In this document: piece by piece, positions 47,457-58,500 of the stretch | How positions within the stretch are numbered: the stretch's first letter is position 1 | Layout of the letters: each line of letters starts with the position of its first letter | Assembly (NCBI GenBank): GCA_029465975.1 | Contig: CM055739.1 | Location: forward strand, 13,196,789 to 13,260,788 | Direction: 5' to 3' | Origin: Dallia pectoralis | Lineage: Eukaryota; Chordata; Actinopteri; Esociformes; Umbridae | Length of the DNA: 64,000 nucleotides | Notes under the pieces: model-generated | Seen by the model: only the letters and a program-made list of their open reading frames with translations | Told to the model about the DNA's origin: nothing | The model's database searches: none | Made by a program: the position numbers and the translations under genes

Positions 47457-49090
47457 TATGCATCTCTATCCTACAGGGTGCTGTTGTAATTTCAAATTGG
47501 CCAACATTTTTGTTCTGTTAGCAACTGGGACACTAAACTTGTGAAAAGCACTTAAGTTATTACAGTGTAGGTTTTAAGAAGCTGGTCATGGCAAAATATT
47601 AAGTGCGAAACAATTGATATTCTCATATTCTCGTACCAACTGTGTTCCATAAAATGCTCTCTCTGAGCATGTGATCTTAAGGCAAGAAATGCTTGCATAA
47701 TAAAAAATACAGCACAGACTGGATTGTAATCCATTTAACCCAGATGAACAGCAATTGGTCAATTACCATCACAAAACACGCCCGAAATTAAATCCCACCT
47801 CGCAGGGCTGCATTTTTCTTTGAAATGGCTCTTTAAAACAGAGCATGATCTGTTAAACCTGGATAACAAATAAAAAAACAACTGCACTGGACTCTTAAAG
47901 AGGTAGTCCATCCATTTTCCTAGATAAGAAAATTATTCAGCAATTGATATTGACTAAAATGCACAGTGTATAAGAATAGTATGACATGCTCAAAACCAGT
48001 TTATCTGCAATTACCCTTTCTAAGGTGTGGGTGAATAGTCCACCAACATTATTTTGGTTATAAACAGCATCATTCAAACATGGATTTACGGCATAGTACA
48101 ATAAGAAATACCTTTTTTATATTTCTAGTTCAGGAGCCATAATCATTTTGTTCAACATAGTTTCTTGGTATGATTAAAGTTTTTTATAAAAATTGACAGA
48201 GCACCTACCAGCACAGAAAGTGACAGAAAGGCCAAATGAAAGAAAGGGTAAACATTTTTTGTAATTTTATAAACATTTCAAGTGCCATTATGACTAGAAA
48301 ACACCACATGGGGGCAGTAGCGGCTGACGTACAATAGTCATCTGATATCTAAAATTGCAGAAATTTTAGGCTACAAATAGTTTTTCAGAGGCAAAACAAC
48401 TGCAAACATTTTTTACAAATAGTTTTTCAGAGGCAAAACAACTGCAAACATTTTTTACCTGGCAGATGGGCAGCCATAACATATACCACAAAAACAAAAC
48501 TGCCCCCTTTAGGACATCATTTTAAACAACAATAAATAGCCATCATCAATTTTGTGCTTACATAAAAAATGGAGTTAGTAAGTGAAATTGCCATGGTATT
48601 GATATTCTACAGCTTAGATACCTTTAAATATTGAATTATAATTCTCTACGGTTTTGGAACCCACAAGTATACAAGTTTAAACATCATGGAAAATCCTTTG
48701 AGGTAGAAAAATTAGAACATTTAAAAATAGTTTGTTTTATCTATATTCCCTAGCTTGGACCAATACTCAAGTAGCAACATATCTTTAGCCAATCTGCAGT
48801 TACAGAACTTTAAATAGGCTTGCAGAAGTTCATTTCATTAAAACGTGTTAAAGATTGTCAAATACACATTTCTCGACAAAAGCATCTGTACAATCCCTTT
48901 GTAATGATACGCATCTAAAAACCAGCTGATAGAAAGCTTGTTTAGTTGTGGTCAACACTTTATATGCCCATGCAATCTGCTTTAAGTGTGTCCTTATGTA
49001 AACACTCAATACGCTGTACATCATTTACAATGCAATAAGTTAAATTAGGCAGTCTCTCTTCCCAGACCAACGTCTGCCTCGCCCGTCTGC
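47457..49090. other. Presumed fzd5 3'UTR and intergenic sequence
   Basis: AT-rich sequence downstream of the fzd5 stop on the minus strand. Part is presumably the fzd5 3'UTR, but I could not choose a poly(A) signal with confidence. A 43-bp direct tandem duplication containing TTTTTCAGAGGCAAAACAAC lies at 48374-48458. No other gene is seen. Confidence 0.5.
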
Positions 49091-50875
49091 TCACACAGAT
49101 GGCTGCGACAAGCACTTGTGGTCGGACTGTGAGGGTGGCACCACAGTGTGTGTCGTCAGGGACGTGCTGGCCTCGCTGTACATGGACGCGCTGGAAGGTG
49201 CGTGGCCCCAGCAGAGACACGGACAACACTGTCTCCCAATGAACCGGCGCCATGACTCCAAGGTCTTCCTGGACCACACCCACAACCCAGAGGTGATGCC
49301 CACCACTAAAGACATAAAGTACTTAAGCATGAAGATGGCATGGTCCGGCCCGAGGCCTAACCTCTGCCTCTCGGCCTGGCAGAAGCAGGAAAGTCCCCTG
49401 TCCCATTGGGGCCTCATGTGCTGCTCATAGACCAGGCAGGCCACCACGCCTGCGGCAGGCGCCGTGTAGAGCACTGTGAAGAGCCCCAGCTTCAACATCA
49501 GCTTCTCCAGCTTGTCTGTCTTGGTGCCTCCCTGCTTGATGACGCTACGAATGCGGAACATTGATACGAACCCGGCCAGGAGGAAGAGGGTTCCCGTGAA
49601 AAGATAGACCACCAGGGGGGCGAGGACAAAGACCCTCAGGCCCTCCACACTCTGGTTGCCCACGTAGCAGATTCCTGCCACGGGGTCTCCGTCCACAGCG
49701 TTCAGGGCCAGCACAGCGATGGTCTTGATGCTGGGCACCAGCCAGGCAGCCAGGTGGAAGTACTGCGAGTACCCGCCTATGGCCTCGTTGCCCCACTTGA
49801 GGCCCGCCGCCAGGAACCAGGTGAGCGAGAGAACCACCCACCAAATGGCGCCGGCCATGCCGAAAAAGTAGACCAGCAGGAAGACGGAGGTGCACAGGCC
49901 GGCGGAGGCCGAGACGTCGTAGAGAACGTGCCCTGCGTCCTTGGAGCACGCCACTCGCTCGTGGCCCACGGCCAGACGCAGCATGTAGCCCAGAGAGACG
50001 AAGAGGTAGCAGGCGGCCAGGTAGACGATGGGCAGCTCGGGGTAGGCGAAGCGCTGGCGGTCGATGAGGAACGTTACCACCGTGGTCAGGGTGGAGACGA
50101 AGCACAGGACGGCCCAGAGTCCGATCCACAGGGACGTGAAGGCGTGTTCGTCCGGAGAGAAGTACGGCTGGCGGCAGGGCTGGGCACAGTTCTCCACGGG
50201 ACCTGTGCGGACGCCGCCGACGTACAGCGAGTGGGCGTTGCTCTTCAACGGCACCAGGGGGTGACGGCAATGGCAGCCACTCTGCTCACATGCCTGGTGG
50301 TGGGGCTTTTGGTGGGGTTTGGGCAGGTGAGGAGGCCTGCGTCGGGCCGTGTTGTGGTGCGATGGGAAGGTTGCTTTAGGGGTTGGTTTTGGGGGTAACA
50401 CAGGGCCTGGGGACTGGGTGGTCACTTTACTGTTATTCCAATCCATGCAGACACGCTCTGTGTCACCCAGCTCCGGTAACCTATCGCAGCTCATCCTCTC
50501 CGGCCATTCAAAACCATACTGTCTCATCAGGGGGGAGCAGCCGCGCTTGGCCCGCTCGCAGACCGAACGGCACGGCGGCACGGGCTTGCCGTAGTCCGGA
50601 ATGCAGATAGGGGTGTACATGCTGCAGAGGAAAAAGAGCAGATCCGGGGAGCAGTGGATGCGCACCAGCGGCCAGAACTGGTGTACCTCCAGGCCGACTT
50701 CATCCTGGGTGTCGTGGTTGAACTGGTTGGGCATGTAGGTGAGGTTGTAGCCGATGCTCCTGCACATGGGCACCGTGATGGGCTCGCACACGATCACCTT
50801 GGAGGCTGCGCGTGCCAAGCGCGAGCTCATAAGGAGGCAAATCGCGCTGATATAAAGAGGGACGTTTGGCGTCAT
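49091..50875 (-). CDS. fzd5: Frizzled class receptor 5
   Basis: The single-exon frame gives 594 residues from the ATG at 50875. An in-frame ATG at 50914 would add 13 residues, but it has C at -3, whereas 50875 has A at -3 and leads straight into a hydrophobic signal peptide. FZD5 is a seven-pass Wnt receptor acting through Dishevelled. The cysteine-rich domain has all ten cysteines (from VCEPITVPMC to RVCMDW) and the GYNLT glycosylation site. A Pro/His-rich linker precedes seven membrane segments. The loop IRSVIKQGGTKTDKLEKLM and RTGPVENCAQPC favour FZD5 over FZD8. The Dishevelled-binding KTLESW follows the last helix. The tail ends CLSQPSV, unlike the PDZ-type LSHV of FZD5. Several otherwise conserved sites differ (WSRKT for WSGKT), so it may be a diverging duplicate. 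Confidence 0.93.
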   Translation of the reverse strand: MTPNVPLYISAICLLMSSRLARAASKVIVCEPITVPMCRSIGYNLTYMPNQFNHDTQDEVGLEVHQFWPLVRIHCSPDLLFFLCSMYTPICIPDYGKPVPPCRSVCERAKRGCSPLMRQYGFEWPERMSCDRLPELGDTERVCMDWNNSKVTTQSPGPVLPPKPTPKATFPSHHNTARRRPPHLPKPHQKPHHQACEQSGCHCRHPLVPLKSNAHSLYVGGVRTGPVENCAQPCRQPYFSPDEHAFTSLWIGLWAVLCFVSTLTTVVTFLIDRQRFAYPELPIVYLAACYLFVSLGYMLRLAVGHERVACSKDAGHVLYDVSASAGLCTSVFLLVYFFGMAGAIWWVVLSLTWFLAAGLKWGNEAIGGYSQYFHLAAWLVPSIKTIAVLALNAVDGDPVAGICYVGNQSVEGLRVFVLAPLVVYLFTGTLFLLAGFVSMFRIRSVIKQGGTKTDKLEKLMLKLGLFTVLYTAPAAGVVACLVYEQHMRPQWDRGLSCFCQAERQRLGLGPDHAIFMLKYFMSLVVGITSGLWVWSRKTLESWRRFIGRQCCPCLCWGHAPSSASMYSEASTSLTTHTVVPPSQSDHKCLSQPSV

Positions 50876-51410
50876 TGTTGCAACGACAGATTCTACAAAG
50901 ACGAGGATAAACATGGGAGTTTATTGAATTATAGAATTATCACTCTGAACTTTAAAAAATATTACGACACTTCGAAACTGTGCATATTGACTCTAACGTG
51001 ACTAAATAAAAACTAGATACAGACAATAATTAAAACACGTAGATGATATTAACTTAACAGCTCACCAAGTTCATCACACGGAGAAAGAAAATCTGCCAAC
51101 TCAATGTTTGATGTCAATCACAGAGAGGAACACAGTCTGATTACTTTCCCAGAAACGCAGCCAACTCCGCAGTCCATGTTCTCTAACAAGCGCAGCTCCG
51201 ACGAATTCAAATAACATCCAGAACATGTCCATTCAATATGTCCATAAACAATCCATGTATAATCGATTTTGTGTTCAAGCAAAACGTGTTAGCTGTGTTA
51301 AAAACCTTTAAAAAAAATTAAGTAGTCCACCCGACCACCTAATTCGCTCACGCGTTTCGATGCGTCCGCTAACAACTAACTGAATGACTGAACCCACCTG
51401 AACACTCCAA
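50876..51410 (-). promoter_or_regulatory. fzd5: fzd5 5' flank / leader
   Basis: This unique, fairly AT-rich DNA sits between the start codon and the CCAAT array. It presumably holds the transcript start and 5'UTR. No TATA box is obvious at a convincing position and no second exon is needed, because FZD5 genes are usually single-exon in their coding part. Confidence 0.4.
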
Positions 51411-51419
51411 ACCGTGCGT

Positions 51420-51620
51420 CCAATCACACGTCCTCCGGGCTCTGGTCCAATCACACGTCCTCCGGGCTCTGGTCCAATCACACGTCCTCCGGCTGGCTCT
51501 GGTCCAATCACACGTCCTCCGGGCTCTGGTCCAATCACACGTCCTCCCGGCTGGCTCTGGTCCAATCACACGTCCTCAGGGCTCTGGTCCAATCACGCGT
51601 CCTCCTGGCTCTGGTCTGAT
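51420..51620 (-). repeat. 27-31-bp minisatellite carrying seven CCAAT boxes
   Basis: The unit is close to CTCTGGTCCAATCACACGTC plus CTCCGGG. CCAAT pentamers start at 51420, 51447, 51474, 51504, 51531, 51562 and 51589, spaced 27, 27, 30, 27, 31 and 27 bases. Extra bases come from a GGCTGGCTCTGG or CCGGCTGG variant. Toward fzd5 these read as ATTGG boxes about 0.55-0.7 kb upstream of its ATG. ACGT cores (CACACGTCC) accompany each box. Confidence 0.9.
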
Positions 51621-52401
51621 TAGCGCACACACTGACCCACGCAATCAACACACTATTTTCCCATAACGAATTTTACGATATTGTGTGATGTCATGCGTTA
51701 TGTTTCAAGCCTATGTAACATTACAAAGGTTTGAGTTTCTAGACGTGTTAGTGAACTTTGTTTTTTGAATAATGAATGCTATGTAATCTGTTCAAATAAT
51801 CTATAATAAAATCATAAGATCATTCCAGAAAAGCGATTTTGTTTATGCTCTGACATTTTTCTGTATTTTAGAGTCTGGAGACTCAAGTTAACTACAAAAC
51901 CAACAATGCAATGTTTTCTTCAGACAATGGCTGGCTGGTAGGTGATTTTCTAAACAATAATGCAAAGTCAATGTTGGCATCTGAAGTAGTTGTAAAATCA
52001 CAATCTACACATTAGTTTTAGAGTAAAAAATCTAAAATCGAATAGTATGCTACTTACCAAGAGGAAATGTATATAAAATAAACACTACACTTTTTGGACA
52101 AGTAAGCCCACACTCTCTGGGTGATTTGTCGACTCAAAACATGATATGATTATCAAGCGCCCTGGTTGTAGGTTCTGGGCCAACATACTGGGCTTTTCAT
52201 GCAGGACAGTGTCTAGATGAAAATATCTTGTTCAATGTGAATCTCAGTAGTTTACAGTGATGTGTAGAACACCATCTCAGAACGCCCAACTCGCCGGCCA
52301 TGGTATTGAATGGGCTACTGCATTAGAGAAACACACCGGCTTCTGCTCCTATCTGCTAAAACAAAAAGTAACTCGATTTGGCACGCAATGACCAACACTG
52401 T
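51621..52401. other. Intergenic, nothing recognised
   Basis: This AT-rich unique sequence lies between the CCAAT array and the 56-bp minisatellite. No exon, repeat family or regulatory element could be supported. Confidence 0.5.
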
Positions 52402-52835
52402 GGCATGGGGAATGATTTCCTGGCATCCATTTTACAACATGGTGGAGGTGGTGTAATGGCATGGGGAATGATTCCCTGGCATCCATTATACAGCATGGTG
52501 GAGGTGGTGTAATGGCATGGGGAATGATTCCCTGGCATCCATTATACAGGATGGTGGAGGTGGTGTAATGGTATGGGAAATGATTTCCTGGCATCCATTA
52601 TACCGCATGGTGGAGGTGGTGTAATGGCATGAGAAATGATTCCCTGGCATCCATTATACAGCATGGTGGAGGTGGTGTAATGGCATGAGAAATGATTCCC
52701 TGGCATCCATTATACAGGATGGTGGAGGTGGTGTAATGGTATGGGAAATGATTTCCTGGCATCCATTATACAGCATGGTGGAGGTGATGTAATGGCATGG
52801 CGAATAATTTCCTGGCATCCCATCAGTGCCCTCCA
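52402..52835. repeat. 56-bp minisatellite, about 7.5 copies, Tc1-like origin
   Basis: The unit contains GGCATGGGGAATGATTTCCT, GGCATCCATTATACAGCATG and GTGGAGGTGGTGTAAT, with period 56 (starts at 52402, 52458 and 52514). One plus frame of a unit reads IIQHGGGGVMAWGMI, resembling the GGGxVMxWG segment of Tc1-like transposases, and the DNA resembles the same stretch of fish Tc1 elements. I infer that a transposase fragment was amplified in tandem. Confidence 0.8.
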
Positions 52836-52879
52836 TACAACCAGAGAAAAATCGCAGCCTATTTTTTGCACAGTTGCAC

Positions 52880-54126
52880 AGTACTATACCTGTGTGTTTG
52901 TAGAAGGTACAGGTTATGACTGGCCTATACTATACCTGTGTGTTTGTGGAAAGTACAGGTTATGACTGGCCTATACTATACCTGTGTGTTTGTAGAAGGT
53001 ACAGGTTATGACTGGCCTATACTATACCTGTGCGTTTGTAGAAGGTACAGGTTATGACTGGCCTATACTATACCTGTGTGTTTGTGGAAGGTACAGGTTA
53101 TGACTGGCCTATACTATACCTGTGTGTTTGTGGAAGGTACAGGTTATGACTGGCCTATACTATACCTGTGTGTTTGTAGAAGGTACAGGTTATGACTGGC
53201 CTATACTATACCTGTGTGTTTGTAGAAGGTACAGGTTATGACTGGCCTATACTATACCTGTGTGTTTGTAGAAGGTACAGGTTATGACTGGCCTATACTA
53301 TACCTGTGTGTTTGTGGAAGGTACAGGTTATGACTGGCCTATACTATACCTGTGTGTTTGTAGAAGGTACAGGTTATGACTGGCCTATACTATACCTGTG
53401 TGTTTGTGGAAGGTACAGGTTATGACTGGCCTATACTATACCTGTGTGTTTGTGGAAGGTACAGGTTATGACTGGCCTATACTATACCTGTGCGTTTGTA
53501 GAAGGTACAGGTTATGACTGGCCTATACTATACCTGTGTGTTTGTGGAAGGTACAGGTTATGACTGGCCTATACTATACCTGTGCGTTTGTAGAAGGTAC
53601 AGGTTATGACTGGCCTATACTATACCTGTGTGTTTGTAGAAGGTACAGGTTATGACTGGCCTATACTATACCTGTGTGTTTGTGGAAGGTACAGGTTATG
53701 ACTGGCCTATACTATACCTGTGTGTTTGTAGAAGGTACAGGTTATGACTGGCCTATACTATACCTGTGTGTTTGTGGAAGGTACAGGTTATGACTGGCCT
53801 ATACTATACCTGTGCGTTTGTAGAAGGTACAGGTTATGACTGGCCTATACTATACCTGTGCGTTTGTAGAAGGTACAGGTTATGACTGGCCTATACTATA
53901 CCTGTGTGTTTGTGGAAGGTACAGGTTATGACTGGCCTATACTATACCTGTGTGTTTGTAGAAGGTACAGGTTATGACTGGCCTATACTATACCTGTGCG
54001 TTTGTAGAAGGTACAGGTTATGACTGGCCTATACTATACCTGTGTGTTTGTGGAAGGTACAGGTTATGACTGGCCTATACTATACCTGTGTGTTTGTAGA
54101 AGGTACAGGTTATGACTGGCCTATAC
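52880..54126. repeat. 46-bp minisatellite, left part, about 27 copies
   Basis: The unit contains CTATACTATACCTGTGTGTT, TGTAGAAGGT and ACAGGTTATGACTGGC and is 46 bp. Two positions vary among copies (TGTGTG or TGTGCG, and GTAGAAGG or GTGGAAGG). The array is interrupted at 54126 by the BEL/Pao element and resumes in the same phase at 61680. Confidence 0.97.
54122..54126. repeat. 5-bp target-site duplication, left copy
   Basis: TATAC precedes the 5' LTR and is repeated at 61680-61684 after the 3' LTR. Removing the element and one copy restores a perfect 46-bp unit. Five bases is usual for BEL/Pao integration. Confidence 0.85.
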
Positions 54127-54593
54127 TGTAAAGGTCTGATATTTTTTGTAATGTAATGTTTTTTTTTTGTACGTTGTTTTTTCTGCACAACATCATGTTT
54201 CGGTGTTGTCAGAACTTAGTAGTCTGTTCTCACGTTTTCTTTAGAGAACCTGTATGTTTTACTTCTCGTGAGGTTTGGTTTCTAATGTTCAACTTCCGGG
54301 TACTCTCGCGGTAATGCCGTGCACGCGCATTGACAAGCAGAAAGTGATGAGTGATTAGCGCCCTAGGAGAGCGGAATGAGGTAATGCAATACATTAGTAA
54401 CGTCAATCATTTATACAGAATGTTAATTATCTATGTATTATGTGAAACTACAACGATGCCTTTTGTATTTATTTTGTTTACTCTGTAGTTTTCACGGTGT
54501 TAAAAGGATGTTACGGTGGTGCACGTAAGAAAATAAACCGACACCCGTTTGAAACTCGCTGCGTCTTTTTATGAAATCCGAGGGGCCGCTACA
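54127..54593 (+). repeat. 5' LTR of the BEL/Pao element
   Basis: It begins TGTAAAGGTCTG and ends GGGGCCGCTACA, with the four-base inverted terminus TGTA/TACA. A poly(A) hexamer AATAAA lies at 54532-54537, about 57 bases before the end. It should contain the promoter, but I see no convincing TATA box other than a TTTATACAG at about 54409. Confidence 0.95.
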
Positions 54594-55170
54594 GTGAAAA
54601 CTCACCTGTTGCACCAGCCCAGCCATCCGCGATGAGAAGCTGACGCCATCATCACATACTAACACTAACAGCGGATACCAGCTGGCTTACCTCGCCTGCA
54701 TTCAACTCCTGCACCAGACAGAGCGTGGAGCGGACAGCGCGCGCATAAGGTACACCTCGAGACGGAAAAAGAGACCGGGATACCAAAGAGCAAAAAGGCT
54801 TAAAAAGAGACAATTCCTATGCACGCAAGCTTTATATCATTACTGAAGTTTATTTAAGAGCAAGGTATTATAAGGTGAATAATTGTGGAACTAGTTCTCA
54901 GTTCTAAAGTTTCTAAAAGATGTTTTATTATTTTTACAAGAAACTGTCCCACGTGTTTATGTCATGACTCATGTTTATTTATGAAAAGGTTAAGAGTGAA
55001 ATGTGTTGTAACTGTTTTATGCTAAAATCCTTTGAATGTACATAATAGGGCAATGCGTGATACAAATATTACTCTGTAGTTAAATATAACTACAGCTTAC
55101 AAGTGTAGATTCAGGCATAGTGCAATCAAAGGCTCCCACTCGACTTAAAGCAGCAACACAAACAACCAAA
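54594..55170 (+). other. BEL/Pao untranslated leader
   Basis: This segment joins the 5' LTR to the gag ATG. A tRNA primer-binding site starting TGG is not obvious directly after the LTR, where the sequence reads GTGAAAACTCACC. Several short purine-rich tracts follow (for example GACGGAAAAAGAGACCGGGA near 54763). A GTG-initiated extension from 55120 is possible but unlikely. Confidence 0.5.
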
Positions 55171-55587
55171 ATGTCGCTAATAGAGGCATCATGCAGGTCC
55201 AGCTCACGTGAAAGAAAGCTAACAGAGAAAGGCCAAGGGATGCATAGCCAAGACATCAAAAAACGTGAGAAAGCATTTAACAGGACCTATGACTCTTGGA
55301 AGATGGCAGCAAGGGAGACTAGAACAAAATTAAAAACCCTCTGTTCATCAGAATACCTTAACGAATTACAACAAGACATTCAAGCAAAGCATGATGACGT
55401 AGGTCAGCAGTATAAACCCATCCTACGTAACAGTAATACCACGCCAGAGATTGTAAAGAAAATGGATGCCTGTGTTACACTAACGAAGGACATTTGTGAT
55501 CTCATAAATAATCGCCTAGAGACTATTAACCAAGATTATAATGATCAACTTGAAGGAAAGGGTAAGAGAAACACTAAACAAAGATGA
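55171..55587 (+). CDS. BEL/Pao gag N-terminal frame
   Basis: The first ATG of this frame is at 55171 with A at -3, and it encodes 138 residues. It is Lys/Glu-rich and predicted helical, and no catalytic motif is expected here. The frame ends at 55587 and overlaps the long pol frame, which lies one base to the right. The boundary falls in the purine-rich GAAGGAAAGGGTAAG segment. Homology of the next frame's start to this frame's end indicates that the two were or are one polyprotein. The discontinuity is +1. Either programmed shift, a single-base indel or a consensus error could explain it. Confidence 0.75.
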   Translation: MSLIEASCRSSSRERKLTEKGQGMHSQDIKKREKAFNRTYDSWKMAARETRTKLKTLCSSEYLNELQQDIQAKHDDVGQQYKPILRNSNTTPEIVKKMDACVTLTKDICDLINNRLETINQDYNDQLEGKGKRNTKQR

Positions 55588-58500
55588 ATACGGGTCTGTC
55601 TTTGGTCACACCAAAACGGAAACGGTAAGCTCAGCAGAGTCATCAGGGAGGTTGAGCAACCAGTCCAGCTCACACAGTAACCACAGCAGTAGGATAGATG
55701 CACAAGCAGAGCTTGCAGCTAAGATGGAACAATCAAAAACCATAAAAGAAATCCAAGCACAGCAAGCACATCTTCATAAGTTAGAGGGTGATTGGAAACT
55801 CCAAGAGGCAAAAATGTTGACAGAAATCAAACAAAAGGAGGTAGAAATGCAGCAACAGGTGGAAGAAGAGAGAGCCAAATTGCAGCAGTTACAAGCAGCA
55901 AAAGATGTGGCCATAGCAATAGCTCGCATGAGAGTGTATGAAGATTTTGACGGTTTTGAAGACCATGATGAGGAGAGTAATGACAAAATGGAAATCAAAC
56001 CTCAATTAAACCCTGATGCTGCATCATTCCAACCTCAAGATGCTCCTGAAGTGAAAATGACCCAGGAGTCTGTCAGTCTAGCCCAAGCAATCGCCAGCTC
56101 ATTAAGCATAAACCGCTTGCCAGTCCCTGAACCAACCACGTTCAGTGGCAACCCTTTACAGTTTGTAGATTGGAAGATGTCATTCATGGCTCTTATTGAC
56201 AGAAAACCCCTCCTAGCAAGTGAGAAGATGTTTTATTTAAAAATGTATCTTGCTGGAGAGGCGCGCAAAGCTGTAGAAGGTTTCTTTTATCGGGATTCAG
56301 AGAGTGCATACGGTGGAGCATGGAAAGTCTTACAGGACAGATATGGGCACCCGTTCATTATACAAAAGGCTTTCCGAGATCAGCTTATGAGATGGCCGAA
56401 AATCAACACCAACGACCCACTAGCACTGCGAGAGTTTGCTGACTTCCTCCAAGGCTGCGCTGAAGCTATCCCACACGTCAAAGGACTAGCTATTCTTAAC
56501 GATTGTGAGGAAAACCACAAGTTGCTGAGAAAACTACCAGAATGGATCGTGCGCAAGTGGGGTCGAATTGTTGTAGAGGAACTTGACAAATCTGGAAACT
56601 ATCCAGATCTTACATGCTTCACAAAGTTTCTGAGCAAAGAGGCACGGATAGCCTGTAACCCAATTGCGTCTCCATGGTTGATGGATTTCAAGGCCATAGA
56701 TGAAAGATCAACAAAGAGAGCTAAAGCTCTCAATACAAATACACAAACAAAGTGTTTCACTCAGGAGAAACGAGAAACAAACGGCAGCAAACCAAAATCA
56801 CCTTGCTCCGTTTGTAAAAGTGAAGCTCATAACATCACCAAGTGTCCCACCTTTGCAGCCAAGAGCAGTAAAGACAAAAACACATTCATCTGTGAAAACC
56901 GGCTCTGTTTCGGATGTCTGAGAAAGGGTCACATGTCCAAAGATTGTAAGAGACGACATACGTGCAACGTATGCAGCCGTCGTCATCCAACCTGCTTACA
57001 TGAAGACAGGAATCAAAGACCGGCCGAAACATCAATAAATAGCTCCGCTTCCACAGAAAACCAAGCAAGCGGGGAAACGCATAACGTTGTATCCCATGTA
57101 TTAACACACTGCGCTTCTGCTACCTCAAGTATTGTCCCAGTCCTTGTGTCTTCAATACAAGAGCCACACAGAGAAGTACTTACGTACGCAATATTAGACA
57201 CACAAAGCGACTCAACGTTTGTCTTAGAAGATTTACTTGACAAACTGAATGTTGACACCAACCCAGTAAAACTGAAATTGAGTACTATGACAGCTATTGA
57301 CACAGTCATAGCGAGCAAGAACGTCCATGGTCTACAAGTTCGAGGACTGCACTCAAAGAACCACCTCCAAATACAGCAGGCTTACAGCCGTGACTTCATC
57401 CCAGTGGACAAGTCTTATGTCCCAACGAGGGAAACCGCATTACTGTGGCCTCATCTTAGACATTTGGCGGACAAGCTACCACCACTTCAAGACTGTGATG
57501 TTGGGCTCCTGATCGGATATGACTGTCCATCAGCACTAGCTCCTCTTGAAGTTATCATTGGAGACAAAAATCAACCGTTTGCACAAAGGTCAGAATTAGG
57601 ATGGAGCATCATAGGCACATCAAACCCTCACCTAGATAGACAAGGAAGTCAGAGCTTTGTACATCGGCTCACAGTAAAGGAACTGCTAATCCCTTCTGCG
57701 ACAGAAGTTCTAAGAACCCTAGAATCTGACTTCACTGAGAGAGCTTATGAGGATAAATATGTGTCCCAGAATGATGTTCGTTTCATACAGTTCCTAAGTG
57801 ACAAGATCACACAGAAAAAGGATGGACATTACGAGATGCCCCTTCCTTTCAAGTGTAACAGTCCACCCTATCTGCCAAACAACAAGAAGCTAGCCACAGT
57901 CCGCCTGCAGTGTCTTAAGAAGAAATTAAAGACCAATAAACAATATTACGATCAGTACAAAGCATTCATGGAGGAAACAATTAACAAGGGCGATGCAGAG
58001 CCTGCCCCCACAACATACAAGGGAGAGACAGAGTGGTACCTTCCGCATCACGGCATCTATCACCCTAAAAAACCGGACAAGCTGAGAGTTGTATTCGACT
58101 GTTCAGCCAAATACCATGGCGTTTCTTTAAACGACACTCTACTGACTGGGCCTGACCTTATCAATCCCCTGGTAGGAGTTCTTTGCCGTTTCAGGAAGGA
58201 GGCTGTGGCGATCATCTGTGACATTGAAAGAATGTTTTATCAGTTCTCCGTTACTCCTGAATCACGGAATTATCTGAAATTCCTCTGGTGGGAAGGTGGA
58301 GATTTGGAGAAGGAGCCACAGGAATACAGGATGGCGGTTCATCTCTTCGGAGCAGTCTCGTCTCCAGGATGTGCCAATTTTGGCTTGAAACATCTAGCAC
58401 GGCAACATAAAGCTGCCTATCCACTAGCATCAACATTTGTAGAGAAAAACTTTTATGTTGATGACGGACTAGTCAGTGTCTCATCATTCGAGGAAGCTAA

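Noticed and set aside
49545..50398. Long open frames on both strands within fzd5
   Set aside because: They are shadows of the GC-rich fzd5 coding sequence in other frames and have no homology.
52880..54126. CRISPR-like array of direct repeats
   Set aside because: Units are contiguous without unique spacers, and the context is a vertebrate genome. It is a minisatellite.
55560..55580. Splice donor (GG|GTAAGA) joining the gag and pol frames
   Set aside because: It matches a donor, but no acceptor in the right place was seen and BEL/Pao elements are not known to need splicing here.
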